A DNA stretch of 64,000 bases from an uncultured bacterium (GCA_900553895.1 USFB01000001.1:67707-131706); one strand, 5' to 3'. Shown: positions 26,302 through 33,913, counted from the first letter of the stretch. Translations and numbers: made by a program. Notes: generated by a model not told the origin, from the letters alone.

Positions 26302-27021
26302 ATGAGTGTAGAGTTACTAGGTTATAATGTCGACGATTATTCGTTCGATGAAGCTATTATTAGAGCAAAAAGCTTAATAGACGGTGATAAAATTTCACAA
26401 GTCGTTACAATTAATCCTGAAATGTTTCAGGAAGCAGAAAAGAATGCAAATTTTTCTAACATAATCAAGGAAGCAGAAATGGTTATTCCCGATGGTGTTG
26501 GCGTAAAAATTGCACTTCAAATCACAGGCAAAAAAGCGAACCGAATTCCCGGAATTGATTTTGCCAAAAAACTTCTTCAAGAATCGGCTATAAGTGGGAT
26601 TCCTGTTGCTATAATCGGTTCTAAAGAAGAAGTTGTTGTAAAAGCTGTAGAAAATTTACAAAAAGAAATTAACGGGTTAAATATAGTTTATTTTCACAAC
26701 GGTTATTTTAAAGATGATGCGCCTATTTATGATGAGCTTAAAACAAAGTCACCAAAATTAATCTTGGTTGCTCTTGGTTCTCCTCGACAAGAAGAATTTA
26801 TTTATAACGCGAAAAATGTTTTAAATCCTGCATTAATGGTAGGAATTGGCGGAAGTCTTGATGTTTGGTCAGGCTCTGTTAAGCGTGCGCCAAAAATATT
26901 CCAAAAATTAGGTTTAGAATGGTTATACAGAACAATTTCTCAACCTTCAAGATTTAAAAGAATTTTCCCAACGTTACCGTTGTTTTTGTTAAAAGTTATT
27001 AATTATAAGGATAGAATTTAG
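26302..27021 (+). CDS. WecG/TagA/CpsF-family glycosyltransferase
   Basis: Members transfer N-acetylmannosamine (or a uronic acid form) onto a lipid-linked sugar during surface polysaccharide or teichoic acid synthesis. The protein (239 aa) has the family motifs TINPEMFQEA, PDGVGVKIALQ and RIPGIDFAKKL. ALGSPRQEEFI and GIGGSLDVWSGSVKRAP follow, and the C-terminus is GLEWLYRTISQPSRFKR. An in-frame ATG at 26248 would add 18 hydrophobic residues not found in the family, so I start at 26302. The stop abuts the transketolase ATG with no gap. Confidence 0.93.
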   Translation: MSVELLGYNVDDYSFDEAIIRAKSLIDGDKISQVVTINPEMFQEAEKNANFSNIIKEAEMVIPDGVGVKIALQITGKKANRIPGIDFAKKLLQESAISGIPVAIIGSKEEVVVKAVENLQKEINGLNIVYFHNGYFKDDAPIYDELKTKSPKLILVALGSPRQEEFIYNAKNVLNPALMVGIGGSLDVWSGSVKRAPKIFQKLGLEWLYRTISQPSRFKRIFPTLPLFLLKVINYKDRI

Positions 27022-27858
27022 ATGCTTACAGAATTAGAGATTAACGAATTAAAGAAATTCGCTTGCGAAACAAGAAAAAATATTGTTAAGATGGTGCATA
27101 ATGCAAAATCGGGTCATCCTGGTGGTTCGCTTTCTGCTGCTGACATTATGGCTGTTTTGTACAACAAATCTCTAAATATTCCTAAAGAATGGGATAAATC
27201 TGCTGATTTCGAAAATCGTGATAGATTTATTTTATCAAAAGGGCATGCATCACCTCTTTTATATTCCGTTTTGGCGCAACACGGAATGTTCCCTCAAGAA
27301 GATTTGATGGGATTTAGAAAGTTTGGAACTAAGCTTCAAGGTCACCCTGCAAAAGGTTATGTTCCGGGAGTTGAAACTTCTACCGGCTCTTTAGGTCAAG
27401 GACTTTCAATCGGATGTGGTATGGCATTAGGGTTAAAGCTTAAAAATAACCCTGCGCATGTTGTTGTATATACAGGCGATGGCGAATTACAGGAAGGTTC
27501 TTGCTGGGAAGCTTTTATGCAAGCTGCACACAGAGATTTGGATAATCTTATTGTAATTATAGATAGAAACAGACTTCAAATTGACGGATGCACAGAAAAT
27601 GTTATGGCTTTAGATAACTTACATGACAAATTAAAAGCGTTTAATTGGAATGTTTTGGAAATTGACGGGCATGATTTTGAAGAAATTTATGAAGGTGTAG
27701 AAAAAGCAAAACAATCAGATAGACCTTGCGCCATTATTGCTCACACAACAAAAGGCAAAGGTTGTTCTTTTATGGAAAACCAAGCAGGCTGGCATGGAAA
27801 AGCTCCAAGCGATGAACAATTAGAAGAAGCTATTAAAGAATTTGAAGGAGCATTATAA
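27022..27858 (+). CDS. Transketolase, N-terminal (thiamine pyrophosphate-binding) subunit
   Basis: The 278-residue protein covers only the first third of a normal transketolase: AKSGHPGGSLSAADIMAVLY, KGHASPLLYSVLA, GSLGQGLSIGCGMALG, and the TPP motif GDGELQEGSCWEAFM with D-x3-N-x3 (IVIIDRNRLQIDG). Split enzymes pair this with a separate C-terminal Pyr/C subunit, normally the next gene. Here the next gene is instead a small cysteine protein, and no C-terminal half is in the window. The pentose phosphate or DXP-like role depends on that missing partner. It is coupled to its neighbours by abutting or overlapping start and stop codons. Confidence 0.93.
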   Translation: MLTELEINELKKFACETRKNIVKMVHNAKSGHPGGSLSAADIMAVLYNKSLNIPKEWDKSADFENRDRFILSKGHASPLLYSVLAQHGMFPQEDLMGFRKFGTKLQGHPAKGYVPGVETSTGSLGQGLSIGCGMALGLKLKNNPAHVVVYTGDGELQEGSCWEAFMQAAHRDLDNLIVIIDRNRLQIDGCTENVMALDNLHDKLKAFNWNVLEIDGHDFEEIYEGVEKAKQSDRPCAIIAHTTKGKGCSFMENQAGWHGKAPSDEQLEEAIKEFEGAL

Positions 27859-28076
27859 TGAACGATAATTCTATTAAAACATGTCCGTTTGCAGAAAATA
27901 AAGTTTGTAATGAAACTTGTCCTTTGTATATTTCGCCTGAAGAATTGAACGAATTTGTAGTAGCAAGACTTTCTTCTATCGGAGTATTAGATAGAGCAGA
28001 AGGTGAATGTTCACTGAAAATGCTTGCATTAAGCCAAGGTAGAGCTATTTTTGAAAATACAAATACTCGTGGGTAA
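27858..28076 (+). CDS. Small cysteine-containing protein
   Basis: This 72-residue protein starts with CPFAENKVCNETCPLY, giving three cysteines in 13 residues and a fourth near residue 53. The C-P-x(6)-C-x(3)-C-P pattern looks like a metal or iron-sulfur site. The rest is helical (SPEELNEFVVARLSSIGVLD). I do not recognise it. Its ATG overlaps the transketolase stop (TAATG), so it is made from the same message. Confidence 0.65.
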   Translation: MNDNSIKTCPFAENKVCNETCPLYISPEELNEFVVARLSSIGVLDRAEGECSLKMLALSQGRAIFENTNTRG

Positions 28077-28088
28077 TAACGTTTTTAT

Positions 28089-28814
28089 CTAGCAATATAA
28101 TAATTTGTACAAAATAACTCCGGCTGAAATACTCAAATTAAGCGATTCGACCTTATCGGTCATTTCTATTGTTACATTTTTTGTTGCATAATCTTTTAGC
28201 TTTTGGCTCAAGCCTGATGATTCCGTACCGAACATTATAAGAACTTTTTCTTGTGGCGTATAATCTTTTAGCCAAACGGTATTATCGGATTTAGGAAGTG
28301 TTGCAACTCTTTCATAATCTTCAAAAACGCTCAAATCATCCATTTCAAAAACAGGAATTTTCCAAAGATTTCCAACGGATGAGCGCACACATTTTGGATT
28401 ATACAAATCTACAGTATCACCATATAATACGACCGCATCAACATCAAAAGCACAAGCTGTTCTGAGGATTGTACCTAAGTTTCCCGCATCTTTGATATCT
28501 TCCAACAGAACTACTTTTTTATAGTTATCTTGCCATTTTCGATTGATTTTTTTTGCAACAGCGACAGCTTTTGGCGCAGATTCTGTTGAAGAGATTTTAG
28601 AAAGTACGGCTTCTGTTGTTTCTATTCGTTCATTAAAATCTGTAAACTCGCTTGAGCCTTCCAAAACAAATAAGTGTTCTATTTCTAAACCTGATTCAAT
28701 AGCTTCTTCAATACATTTAATACCTTCCAACAGAAAATGCTTTTTGCGGTATTTTCTCTGCAAAAGTTTTGCGGTTTCTTTCACTAATTCATTATTCACA
28801 CTTGTTATTTTCAT
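28089..28814 (-). CDS. SpoU/TrmH-family RNA 2'-O-methyltransferase
   Basis: The 241-residue protein has an N-terminal substrate-binding domain (KYRKKHFLLEGIKCIEEAI) and the SPOUT knot with its three motifs: DAGNLGTILRTACAF (motif 1, catalytic Arg), VLIMFGTESSGLS (motif 2) and VESLNLSISAGVILY (motif 3). The family methylates a ribose in rRNA or tRNA using S-adenosylmethionine. The exact target cannot be read from sequence. It is coupled by ATGA overlap to the upstream M24 peptidase gene. Confidence 0.93.
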   Translation of the reverse strand: MKITSVNNELVKETAKLLQRKYRKKHFLLEGIKCIEEAIESGLEIEHLFVLEGSSEFTDFNERIETTEAVLSKISSTESAPKAVAVAKKINRKWQDNYKKVVLLEDIKDAGNLGTILRTACAFDVDAVVLYGDTVDLYNPKCVRSSVGNLWKIPVFEMDDLSVFEDYERVATLPKSDNTVWLKDYTPQEKVLIMFGTESSGLSQKLKDYATKNVTIEMTDKVESLNLSISAGVILYKLLYC

Positions 28815-30442
28815 AAGATTTTAAAATCCTTCAACCATTCTTTTTCTTGTTCATTCAGTAAATCATAGTTAATCAATTTACCTTCATAACCCATTTTAAC
28901 AAAAGAATGAATTTTTCCACACTCCATGTAACAAGAATTTTCTAATCTTACGCCAAAATGTTCAGGATTATACAGCCCAGGTTCAATTGTGAATGTCATA
29001 CCATCAACAATTTGCGTTTTAGCAATCTCGTTTTGAGAAAGGTTTGGTGGAGCTTCGTGCACATTGATTCCAATACCATGCCCTAGTCCATGACCAAATG
29101 TAAACCCTTCGATTTTATTATCTAAAATAGAATGTGCCAACGTATCTATTTCAAAACCGCAAGGAGCATTGTCCCCTCGCCCCTTGTGGGAGAGCGGATT
29201 TTCGGTAGGGCGTAAGCCCGTAAGGTGGAGGTCGGACGTTACTCCGCCGACACCCCGAATAATCCAAGACGGGGAGCAGTCGTTAGCGAAGCTATGCTGA
29301 GCTTTACGGATGCGGGTGAGGGAATTATCAAGATAATTAAACGAATTCAAAAACGCCTTCAATACCGTTGTATAAACCCTTTTCTGCAATTCATTCGGTT
29401 TACCTTTTACAAAAACTCTTGTAATATCGGTCGCCAAGCCACTGTCATAATACGCACCGCAATCAATTAAAACAAGCGAACCATCTTTTAAAATAACATC
29501 TTTGGCATTTTTTGCATAATGCGCCAATGCCGAATTTTGATTAATTGCAACAATAGAATTAAAACTCAAAGATTTTGCACCGAATTTTATAAATTCTTCT
29601 CGCAAACGCTTTGCTATATCGTATTCTGAAAGATTATCATTATTTTCTATAAATTCTCTTATCGCAGAAACAGCCTTGTCAGTGCGCTCAAAAGCCTGCT
29701 TATAAGCTTCTAATTCTTCCTTTGATTTAACTGATTTCATGCTCTTTATTTCTGAAAATTTGTGAATAGGATTTTTGATTAAAGAATAATCATGCGCATT
29801 AATCGAATTTTTATCAACATTCAACTCAGCATCGAAGTTTTTTAAAAACTCATCAGTGTTATCTGTCAATAAAATTTGTTTTTCTTTGTCAGCATATAGT
29901 TTAGCCCAAATTTTTGATGAACAATCTTTTGAAAAATCACGTTTCCCGCTTATATAAGAAACTTCTTCCAAGTTTGTTACAAAAGTCGGATTCTCTGGAT
30001 GGTATTCTTTTGCAGGCATTGCCTGAACAAATTCTACGTTATGTGATTCTGTAAAATCATTAATCGGATCTTTATCTAATAATTTGATTTTATAATCTTT
30101 AAACGTCTCTAAACGTGTTTGAGAAATTTTTTTTGCAACAACACCTAATGTTTTATCAGGTCTGATAAGTTTTCTGATTTCATCATCTTGCTTTTGACCA
30201 AGTTTAAGTTTTACAACCGTAACACCCTCTTTTACTTCATTGTCAGCTTGTATATGATATCTGCCATCAACAAACAAATAAATATTATCTTTTGTAATTA
30301 AAGCATCACCAGTTGAGCCTGAAAAACCTGTCAAAGTGTATCGAGCGTTTTCGCTAAGAGCAGGATATTCTACTAAAAACTCATTTGTACAACACACGAG
30401 AAGATAATCCAAATTCAAATCGTTTAGGAGTTTGTTTGACAT
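28811..30442 (-). CDS. M24 Xaa-Pro aminopeptidase with an in-frame repeat insertion
   Basis: The protein has a creatinase N-terminal domain and an M24 pita-bread catalytic domain. Metal ligands are present: VLIDCGAYYDSGLATDITR (two Asp), FGHGLGHGIGINVHE (His), FTIEPGLY (Glu) and GVRLENSCY (Glu). It removes N-terminal residues before proline. It is 543 residues long because about 50 residues (374-423) are encoded by a GC-rich repeat (29173-29322) inserted between the first two helices of the catalytic domain. The frame is kept and all ligands lie outside the insert, so activity is plausible. SD AAGAGG precedes the ATG. It is cotranscribed with the methyltransferase downstream. Confidence 0.9.
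   Translation of the reverse strand: MSNKLLNDLNLDYLLVCCTNEFLVEYPALSENARYTLTGFSGSTGDALITKDNIYLFVDGRYHIQADNEVKEGVTVVKLKLGQKQDDEIRKLIRPDKTLGVVAKKISQTRLETFKDYKIKLLDKDPINDFTESHNVEFVQAMPAKEYHPENPTFVTNLEEVSYISGKRDFSKDCSSKIWAKLYADKEKQILLTDNTDEFLKNFDAELNVDKNSINAHDYSLIKNPIHKFSEIKSMKSVKSKEELEAYKQAFERTDKAVSAIREFIENNDNLSEYDIAKRLREEFIKFGAKSLSFNSIVAINQNSALAHYAKNAKDVILKDGSLVLIDCGAYYDSGLATDITRVFVKGKPNELQKRVYTTVLKAFLNSFNYLDNSLTRIRKAQHSFANDCSPSWIIRGVGGVTSDLHLTGLRPTENPLSHKGRGDNAPCGFEIDTLAHSILDNKIEGFTFGHGLGHGIGINVHEAPPNLSQNEIAKTQIVDGMTFTIEPGLYNPEHFGVRLENSCYMECGKIHSFVKMGYEGKLINYDLLNEQEKEWLKDFKIL
29173..29322. repeat. GC-rich dispersed repeat inserted in the M24 peptidase gene
   Basis: The 150-base block (50 codons) is clearly richer in GC than its host gene. 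On the coding strand it begins CCCTCACCCGCATCCGTAA and ends TCTCCCACAAGGGGCGAGGG. It is flanked by near-identical GATAAT and GACAAT, both encoding Asp-Asn, which could be a target duplication. Blocks recur in the spacers at 31775, 32336 and 33371. It has no coding capacity of its own. It resembles in behaviour the Rickettsia palindromic elements found inside genes. Confidence 0.85.
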
Positions 30443-30482
30443 GTTCGCCTCTTTTTCTGTTTTTTATTTCCATAATTAATAA

Positions 30483-30505
30483 GGTAGACTAAAGTCTACC
30501 CTACT
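30483..30505. repeat. Mini-palindrome with CCCTAC tail
   Basis: GGTAGACT pairs with AGTCTACC around two bases and is followed by CTAC. It lies between the parvulin gene and the M24 peptidase gene. Layout and tail match the elements at 13689, 33891 and 35310, while the stem differs. Confidence 0.65.
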
Positions 30506-30533
30506 TTACAAGATTAATAAACCAATTAAATTC

Positions 30534-30812
30534 TTACTCATCAACATCCGTAAGTTTTATCAGGTGCCAACCGAATTGAGTTTCAACAGGTTTTGAAATT
30601 TCACCTTTTTTTAGTGCAAAAGCTGCATCTTCAAAAGGCTTAACCATCATACCTTTACCAAACCATCTCAAATCCCCACCATCACGACCTGATGGACATT
30701 TAGAATATTGTTTTGCTAAATCTTCAAAAGCTACACCATTTTCAATATCAAGCAAAAGATTTTCTGCTTGTTCTTTTGTATCAACTAAAATGTGACTTGC
30801 TCTAATTTTCAT
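30534..30812 (-). CDS. Parvulin-type peptidyl-prolyl cis-trans isomerase
   Basis: The 92-residue protein is a bare rotamase (PpiC) domain: IRASHILVDTKEQAENLL, FEDLAKQYSKCPSGRDGGDLRWFGKGMM, FEDAAFALKKGEISKPVETQFGWHLIKL. It has no signal peptide, so it probably acts in the cytoplasm like PpiC/Par10. AAGGAG precedes the ATG. It lies behind two tandem terminators of the ribosomal-protein unit and so has its own promoter, not identified. Confidence 0.95.
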   Translation of the reverse strand: MKIRASHILVDTKEQAENLLLDIENGVAFEDLAKQYSKCPSGRDGGDLRWFGKGMMVKPFEDAAFALKKGEISKPVETQFGWHLIKLTDVDE

Positions 30813-30874
30813 ATTTTTCTCCTTATTTTATAATTAGAATTTTAACATAAAAAAATGATATATAAAATAAAAAA

Positions 30875-30896
30875 AGCTCCTTTATAAAAAGGAACT
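30875..30896 (-). terminator. Second terminator of the ribosomal-protein unit
   Basis: AGCTCCTTT and AAAGGAACT form nine pairs (one G-T) around a four-base loop. In the minus direction it is followed by seven T. It lies 21 bases beyond the first terminator. Confidence 0.75.
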
Positions 30897-30917
30897 TATT
30901 ATTAATATAAAAAAAAA

Positions 30918-30937
30918 GGCTAACCTTTCGGCTAGCC
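30918..30937 (-). terminator. First terminator of the ribosomal-protein unit
   Basis: On the minus strand, GGCTAGCC pairs with GGTTAGCC (one G-T pair) across a GAAA tetraloop and is followed by nine T. It stands seven bases after the rplA stop. Confidence 0.92.
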
Positions 30938-30944
30938 GTAAATA

Positions 30945-31670
30945 TCAACCAACAATTTCTTTAACTTCTGCTTGAAGGTTCTTTGCATCAATCTTGATGC
31001 TTGGTCCCATTGTTGTTGTCAAATAGATTGACTTAACATAAGTACCTTTTGCTGCAGAAGGTTTTGCTCTAAGAACTGCATCAACCAATGTTCCATAGTT
31101 CTTAACTAAATCTTCGTTAGCGAATTGAACCTTACCGATAGGACAGTGAATCATACCCTGTTTGTCAGCTCTGAATTCAACTTTACCTGCTTTAGCATCT
31201 TTAACTGCTTTAGCAATATCAAGAGTTACAGTACCAGTTTTAGGGTTTGGCATCAAGCCTTTAGGACCTAAAACTCTACCTAACTTACCTAACATACCCA
31301 TACAGTCAGGAGTTGCGATTAATGTATCGAATTCAAACCAACCGCCAGCGATTTTGTCGATAATTTCTTCTGTTCCGTAGAAATCAGCACCTGCGTCTTT
31401 AGCTTCAGTAACTTTTGGTCCTTTTGCGATAACGCAAACACGAACTTCTTTACCTAAACCTGCAGGAAGAACAACTGTTGATCTGATTTGTTGTTCTGCG
31501 TGTTTAACTTCAATACCTAATCTCATGTGACATTCAACTGTTTCGTTGAATTTTGCAACTTCTTTAGATACTTCTTGTAATTTAGTAAGAGCATCACGAC
31601 CGCTAGCCGGTTGTTGGAAATCAGCTAACAATTCTTGAAGCTTCTTTTGTTTTTTAGTTATTTTTGACAT
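30945..31670 (-). CDS. rplA: 50S ribosomal protein L1
   Basis: L1 forms the mobile stalk near the ribosomal E site, binds 23S rRNA, and in many bacteria represses its own operon. The 241-residue product starts [15 protein letters not shown] and carries the family signature [17 protein letters not shown]. An ATG six codons upstream (31688) is unlikely, because the AAAGGA that serves as ribosome binding site lies right over it. The gene is followed by tandem terminators rather than by rplJ and rplL, the usual next genes, so those must lie elsewhere. Confidence 0.97.
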   Translation of the reverse strand: MSKITKKQKKLQELLADFQQPASGRDALTKLQEVSKEVAKFNETVECHMRLGIEVKHAEQQIRSTVVLPAGLGKEVRVCVIAKGPKVTEAKDAGADFYGTEEIIDKIAGGWFEFDTLIATPDCMGMLGKLGRVLGPKGLMPNPKTGTVTLDIAKAVKDAKAGKVEFRADKQGMIHCPIGKVQFANEDLVKNYGTLVDAVLRAKPSAAKGTYVKSIYLTTTMGPSIKIDAKNLQAEVKEIVG

Positions 31671-31774
31671 TTCTTTAAATCCTTTCATGGTGTTAACGGA
31701 TTTTTCAATCCTTCCATATTATCTCTTTGTCCCTTATAAGAAGAAGGGATATTCGATGAGTAGATGTTATTCTA

Positions 31775-31819
31775 CCCCTCATCCGGGCTCCGCCCACCTT
31801 CTCCCGCAAGGGGCGAAGG
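31775..31819. repeat. GC-rich dispersed repeat fragment in the rplA-rplK spacer
   Basis: This block holds CCCCTCATCCGGGC and TCTCCCGCAAGGGGCGAAGG. The second part matches the end of the insert in the M24 gene (TCTCCCACAAGGGGCGAGGG) at 18 of 20 bases. The spacer is 163 bases, long for neighbours in this operon. Confidence 0.75.
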
Positions 31820-31833
31820 AATAATGCGTTCAA

Positions 31834-32262
31834 CTAGTCTTCTTTAACAGTAACGCCCATAGCTCTGCAAGAGCCTTTAATCATGTTTACAGCAGCATCC
31901 ATAGAAGTTGCGTTTAAATCGTTCATTTTAATTTTTGCGATTTCTTCTAATTGAGCTCTTGTAATTTCACCAACTTTAGTTTTGTTAGGAGTAGCTGAAC
32001 CCTTAGGGATATTTAATGCCTTTTTAATCAAAACTGGAGCTGGAGGTGATTTGATAACAAAAGTGAAACTTCTGTCTTCGTATACATCAATAATAACAGG
32101 GATAATATAGCCTGCTTGAGATTCAGTTTTTGCATTGAACTGTTTGCAGAAATCCATGATATTAACACCGTGTTGACCTAAAGCCGGACCAACTGGAGGT
32201 GATGGATTAGCTTTACCTGCTTGAATTTGTAGTTTAATTTTTCCTACTACTTTTTTTGCCAT
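31834..32262 (-). CDS. rplK: 50S ribosomal protein L11
   Basis: L11 shapes the GTPase-associated centre of 23S rRNA and is needed for RelA signalling in many bacteria. The 142-residue protein is full length, with [20 protein letters not shown] at the N-terminus, [13 protein letters not shown] and the C-terminal signature [32 protein letters not shown] precedes the ATG. It lies between nusG and rplA as in most bacteria. Confidence 0.98.
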   Translation of the reverse strand: MAKKVVGKIKLQIQAGKANPSPPVGPALGQHGVNIMDFCKQFNAKTESQAGYIIPVIIDVYEDRSFTFVIKSPPAPVLIKKALNIPKGSATPNKTKVGEITRAQLEEIAKIKMNDLNATSMDAAVNMIKGSCRAMGVTVKED

Positions 32263-32335
32263 TTTGTTCTCCTTTCGTGGTACTAGCGGGGGGCACCCCC
32301 TTCCACGTTATTTGTGTTGTGTTTTCAAAGTGAAA

Positions 32336-32402
32336 CCCTCACTCGCATCCGTAACTTTCGCTATGCTCAAGAGCGGTTGCGACCTCTCCAATGGAGAGGA
32401 GA
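32336..32402. repeat. GC-rich dispersed repeat fragment in the rplK-nusG spacer
   Basis: CCCTCACTCGCATCCGTAA matches the start of the M24 insert (CCCTCACCCGCATCCGTAA) at 18 of 19 bases. GACCTCTCC and GGAGAGG close the unit as a small hairpin. Just upstream, GGGGG/CCCCC (about 32288-32300) forms another hairpin. Confidence 0.75.
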
Positions 32403-32407
32403 AGATT

Positions 32408-33019
32408 CTATAACTTTTGAATTTGTTTATATTCTAATTCAACCGGAGTTTCACGACCGAATATAGAAACCATTGCTCTAAGTTTAGCCTTATCAGGATA
32501 AACTTCTGTAATGTCACCAACAAACTCAGCGAATGGACCGGAAGTAATTCTAACTTTTTCACCAACTTTAACATCCATTTCAATTTTTTGAGTTTGAGCT
32601 GTTGATCTGTGAATAATCTTTTTAATTTCACTGTCTTTTGCAGGAATAGGTTTTTTAGCAGAACCAACAAATTTGGTAACACCTGCTGTATGTCTTACTA
32701 CATACCAGCTGTCTTCGTCCATAATCATTTCTACTAAAACATAACCAGGGAAGATTTTTTCTTCTCTTTCTTGTTTTCTTCCGCCTTTAATTTGGGTAAC
32801 AGTCTTTTGAGGAACTTCTACTCTAAAGATTTTATCAGCCATGTTCATATATTCAATACGTTTTTCCAAGTTACTTTTAACTTTGTTTTCGTATCCTGAA
32901 TAAGTGTGAACAATGTACCAACGTTTTTGATTTTTTCTTTCAGAAGACGCATGACTTTCAACTTCTTGAGTTTCTTCCATTACTTCTTCATTCATGATAT
33001 TTTCGTCTTTTTCACTCAT
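32408..33019 (-). CDS. nusG: Transcription termination/antitermination factor NusG
   Basis: NusG binds RNA polymerase, aids Rho and links transcription with translation. The 203-residue protein has a charged N-terminal extension of ~30 residues, then the NGN domain (KRWYIVHTYSGYENKVKSNL, EEKIFPGYVLVEM, GVTKFVGS) and the C-terminal KOW domain (GEKVRITSGPFAEFVGDI). An AAAGGG ribosome binding site lies close to the ATG. It directly follows secE, as is usual. Confidence 0.97.
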   Translation of the reverse strand: MSEKDENIMNEEVMEETQEVESHASSERKNQKRWYIVHTYSGYENKVKSNLEKRIEYMNMADKIFRVEVPQKTVTQIKGGRKQEREEKIFPGYVLVEMIMDEDSWYVVRHTAGVTKFVGSAKKPIPAKDSEIKKIIHRSTAQTQKIEMDVKVGEKVRITSGPFAEFVGDITEVYPDKAKLRAMVSIFGRETPVELEYKQIQKL

Positions 33020-33044
33020 TACTTTTACCCTTTATAAATTTTAA

Positions 33045-33245
33045 TTAAAACTTAGATAACAACATATTGAAAATTACATCCACAAAATAAATAAAAACAG
33101 TGAATATAAAAACAATAGCAACAACAAAGAATGTTTCTACAACAACCTGATGTTTTTCAGGCCAAGTAATCTTGCCCCACTCAGTCTTTACGCCTTTAAA
33201 ATAAGTAACAACATTTTTCTTTATTGTTTCAAAAGTATCATTCAT
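33045..33245 (-). CDS. secE: Preprotein translocase subunit SecE
   Basis: The 66-residue protein is the short one-helix form of SecE. It has a cytoplasmic amphipathic helix with the family core KTEWGKITWPEKHQVVVET, then one membrane helix (FFVVAIVFIFTVFIYFVDVIF). It clamps SecY in the inner membrane. Its place between tRNA-Trp and nusG is conserved among bacteria. Confidence 0.97.
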   Translation of the reverse strand: MNDTFETIKKNVVTYFKGVKTEWGKITWPEKHQVVVETFFVVAIVFIFTVFIYFVDVIFNMLLSKF

Positions 33246-33270
33246 TTTAATAACCTTTTTCTATAAAAAT

Positions 33271-33343
33271 CGCGCCCTGAAGGACTCGAACCCTCGACAT
33301 CCGGTTTTGGAGACCGACGTTCTACCAACTGAACTAAGGACGC
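33271..33343 (-). tRNA. tRNA-Trp (anticodon CCA)
   Basis: On the minus strand, GCGTCCT pairs with AGGGCGC (one G-T pair) to form the acceptor stem. The D arm contains AGTTCAGTTGGTAGAAC, the anticodon loop is CTCCAAA (anticodon CCA), and the T arm reads AGGGTTCGAGTCCTT. The terminal CCA is not encoded and must be added. Position between rpmG and secE is the common bacterial one for tRNA-Trp. The 73-base length is normal. Confidence 0.96.
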
Positions 33344-33370
33344 ATGCGGGTAATTAATACCCATTCCCAA

Positions 33371-33490
33371 ATTATTCGGGGATGCAAGTTTTTGTTCCGT
33401 TATTAAATCCTTACGGATTCAGCCACTCCACCAAACTCTAGCATCTTGCGGGCTTGCTCGCTATCGCTCGACATCGCCCTACCGAAAATC
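33371..33490. repeat. GC-rich dispersed repeat between tRNA-Trp and rpmG
   Basis: ATTATTCGGGG near the left end and CGCCCTACCGAAAATC near the right end are both present, in the same order, in the coding-strand sequence of the M24 insert. CTCCACC and GCGGGCTT between them also recur. The copy fills the ~150-base spacer, and its right end reaches within four bases of the rpmG stop. A hairpin GGGTA/TACCC (33348-33362) lies just to its left. Confidence 0.7.
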
Positions 33491-33493
33491 TGG

Positions 33494-33661
33494 TTACTTA
33501 GTTTCCTTGTGAGTTGTGTGTTTTTTACAAGTTGGGCAATATTTGCTCAATTCTAATCTGTCTTTAACATTCTTTTTGTTTTTAACAGTTGTGTAATTTC
33601 TTTCCTTGCAATCTTCACAAGCTAGAACTACCATTCTATCGTTTTTACCTTTGATACCCAT
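33494..33661 (-). CDS. rpmG: 50S ribosomal protein L33
   Basis: The 55-residue protein starts [20 protein letters not shown] and ends in [16 protein letters not shown]. Four cysteines (C15, C18, C42, C45) keep the zinc ribbon, so this is the zinc-binding (C+) form. L33 sits near the ribosomal E site. AAAGGAAC lies upstream of the ATG. It is the first gene of the rpmG-tRNA-Trp-secE-nusG-rplK-rplA cluster, and its stop lies four bases from a dispersed repeat. Confidence 0.95.
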   Translation of the reverse strand: MGIKGKNDRMVVLACEDCKERNYTTVKNKKNVKDRLELSKYCPTCKKHTTHKETK

Positions 33662-33722
33662 TTTTAAGTTCCTTTATATTTACCTTTTATTGCTATTTTA
33701 TAAATAATTTTGACCTTTTTAA

Positions 33723-33747
33723 AAAGAATGTGCTGAACACATTCTTT
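33723..33747. terminator. Terminator-like hairpin upstream of rpmG
   Basis: AAAGAATGTG and CACATTCTTT form ten perfect pairs with a five-base loop, followed by CTTT. It lies upstream of both flanking genes, so it has no obvious gene to terminate. It could end an unseen small transcript or act in the rpmG leader. Confidence 0.5.
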
Positions 33748-33890
33748 CTTTAAATCGGCGTATAAGTTAATACTAAAATAAACATAAATAAATTGCAAAT
33801 TATTGTAAAGATTTTTTAAAATTTGTTTTGTTGAACACCAATAACGCTTTGAGCGTACAGCACTTTACTATGATAACATACAAAATTAAT

Positions 33891-33913
33891 GGTGCAAAAA
33901 TTTGCACCCTACC
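33891..33913. repeat. Mini-palindrome with CCCTAC tail
   Basis: GGTGCAAA pairs with TTTGCACC around two A and is followed by CTACC. It belongs to the same hairpin-plus-CTAC layout as the elements at 13689, 30483 and 35310. Confidence 0.65.

Noticed and set aside
27022..27858. Transketolase as a frameshifted or truncated pseudogene
   Set aside because: The reading frame ends where natural N-terminal subunits of split transketolases end, and the next gene is coupled rather than being transketolase remnants.
29225..29470. Plus-strand reading frame of 81 codons in the M24 gene
   Set aside because: It runs through the inserted repeat and antisense to a conserved enzyme, with no start signal; the opposite frame carries all metal ligands.
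32434..32682. Leu/Lys-rich minus-strand frame inside nusG
   Set aside because: It is an out-of-frame shadow of a well-conserved gene.
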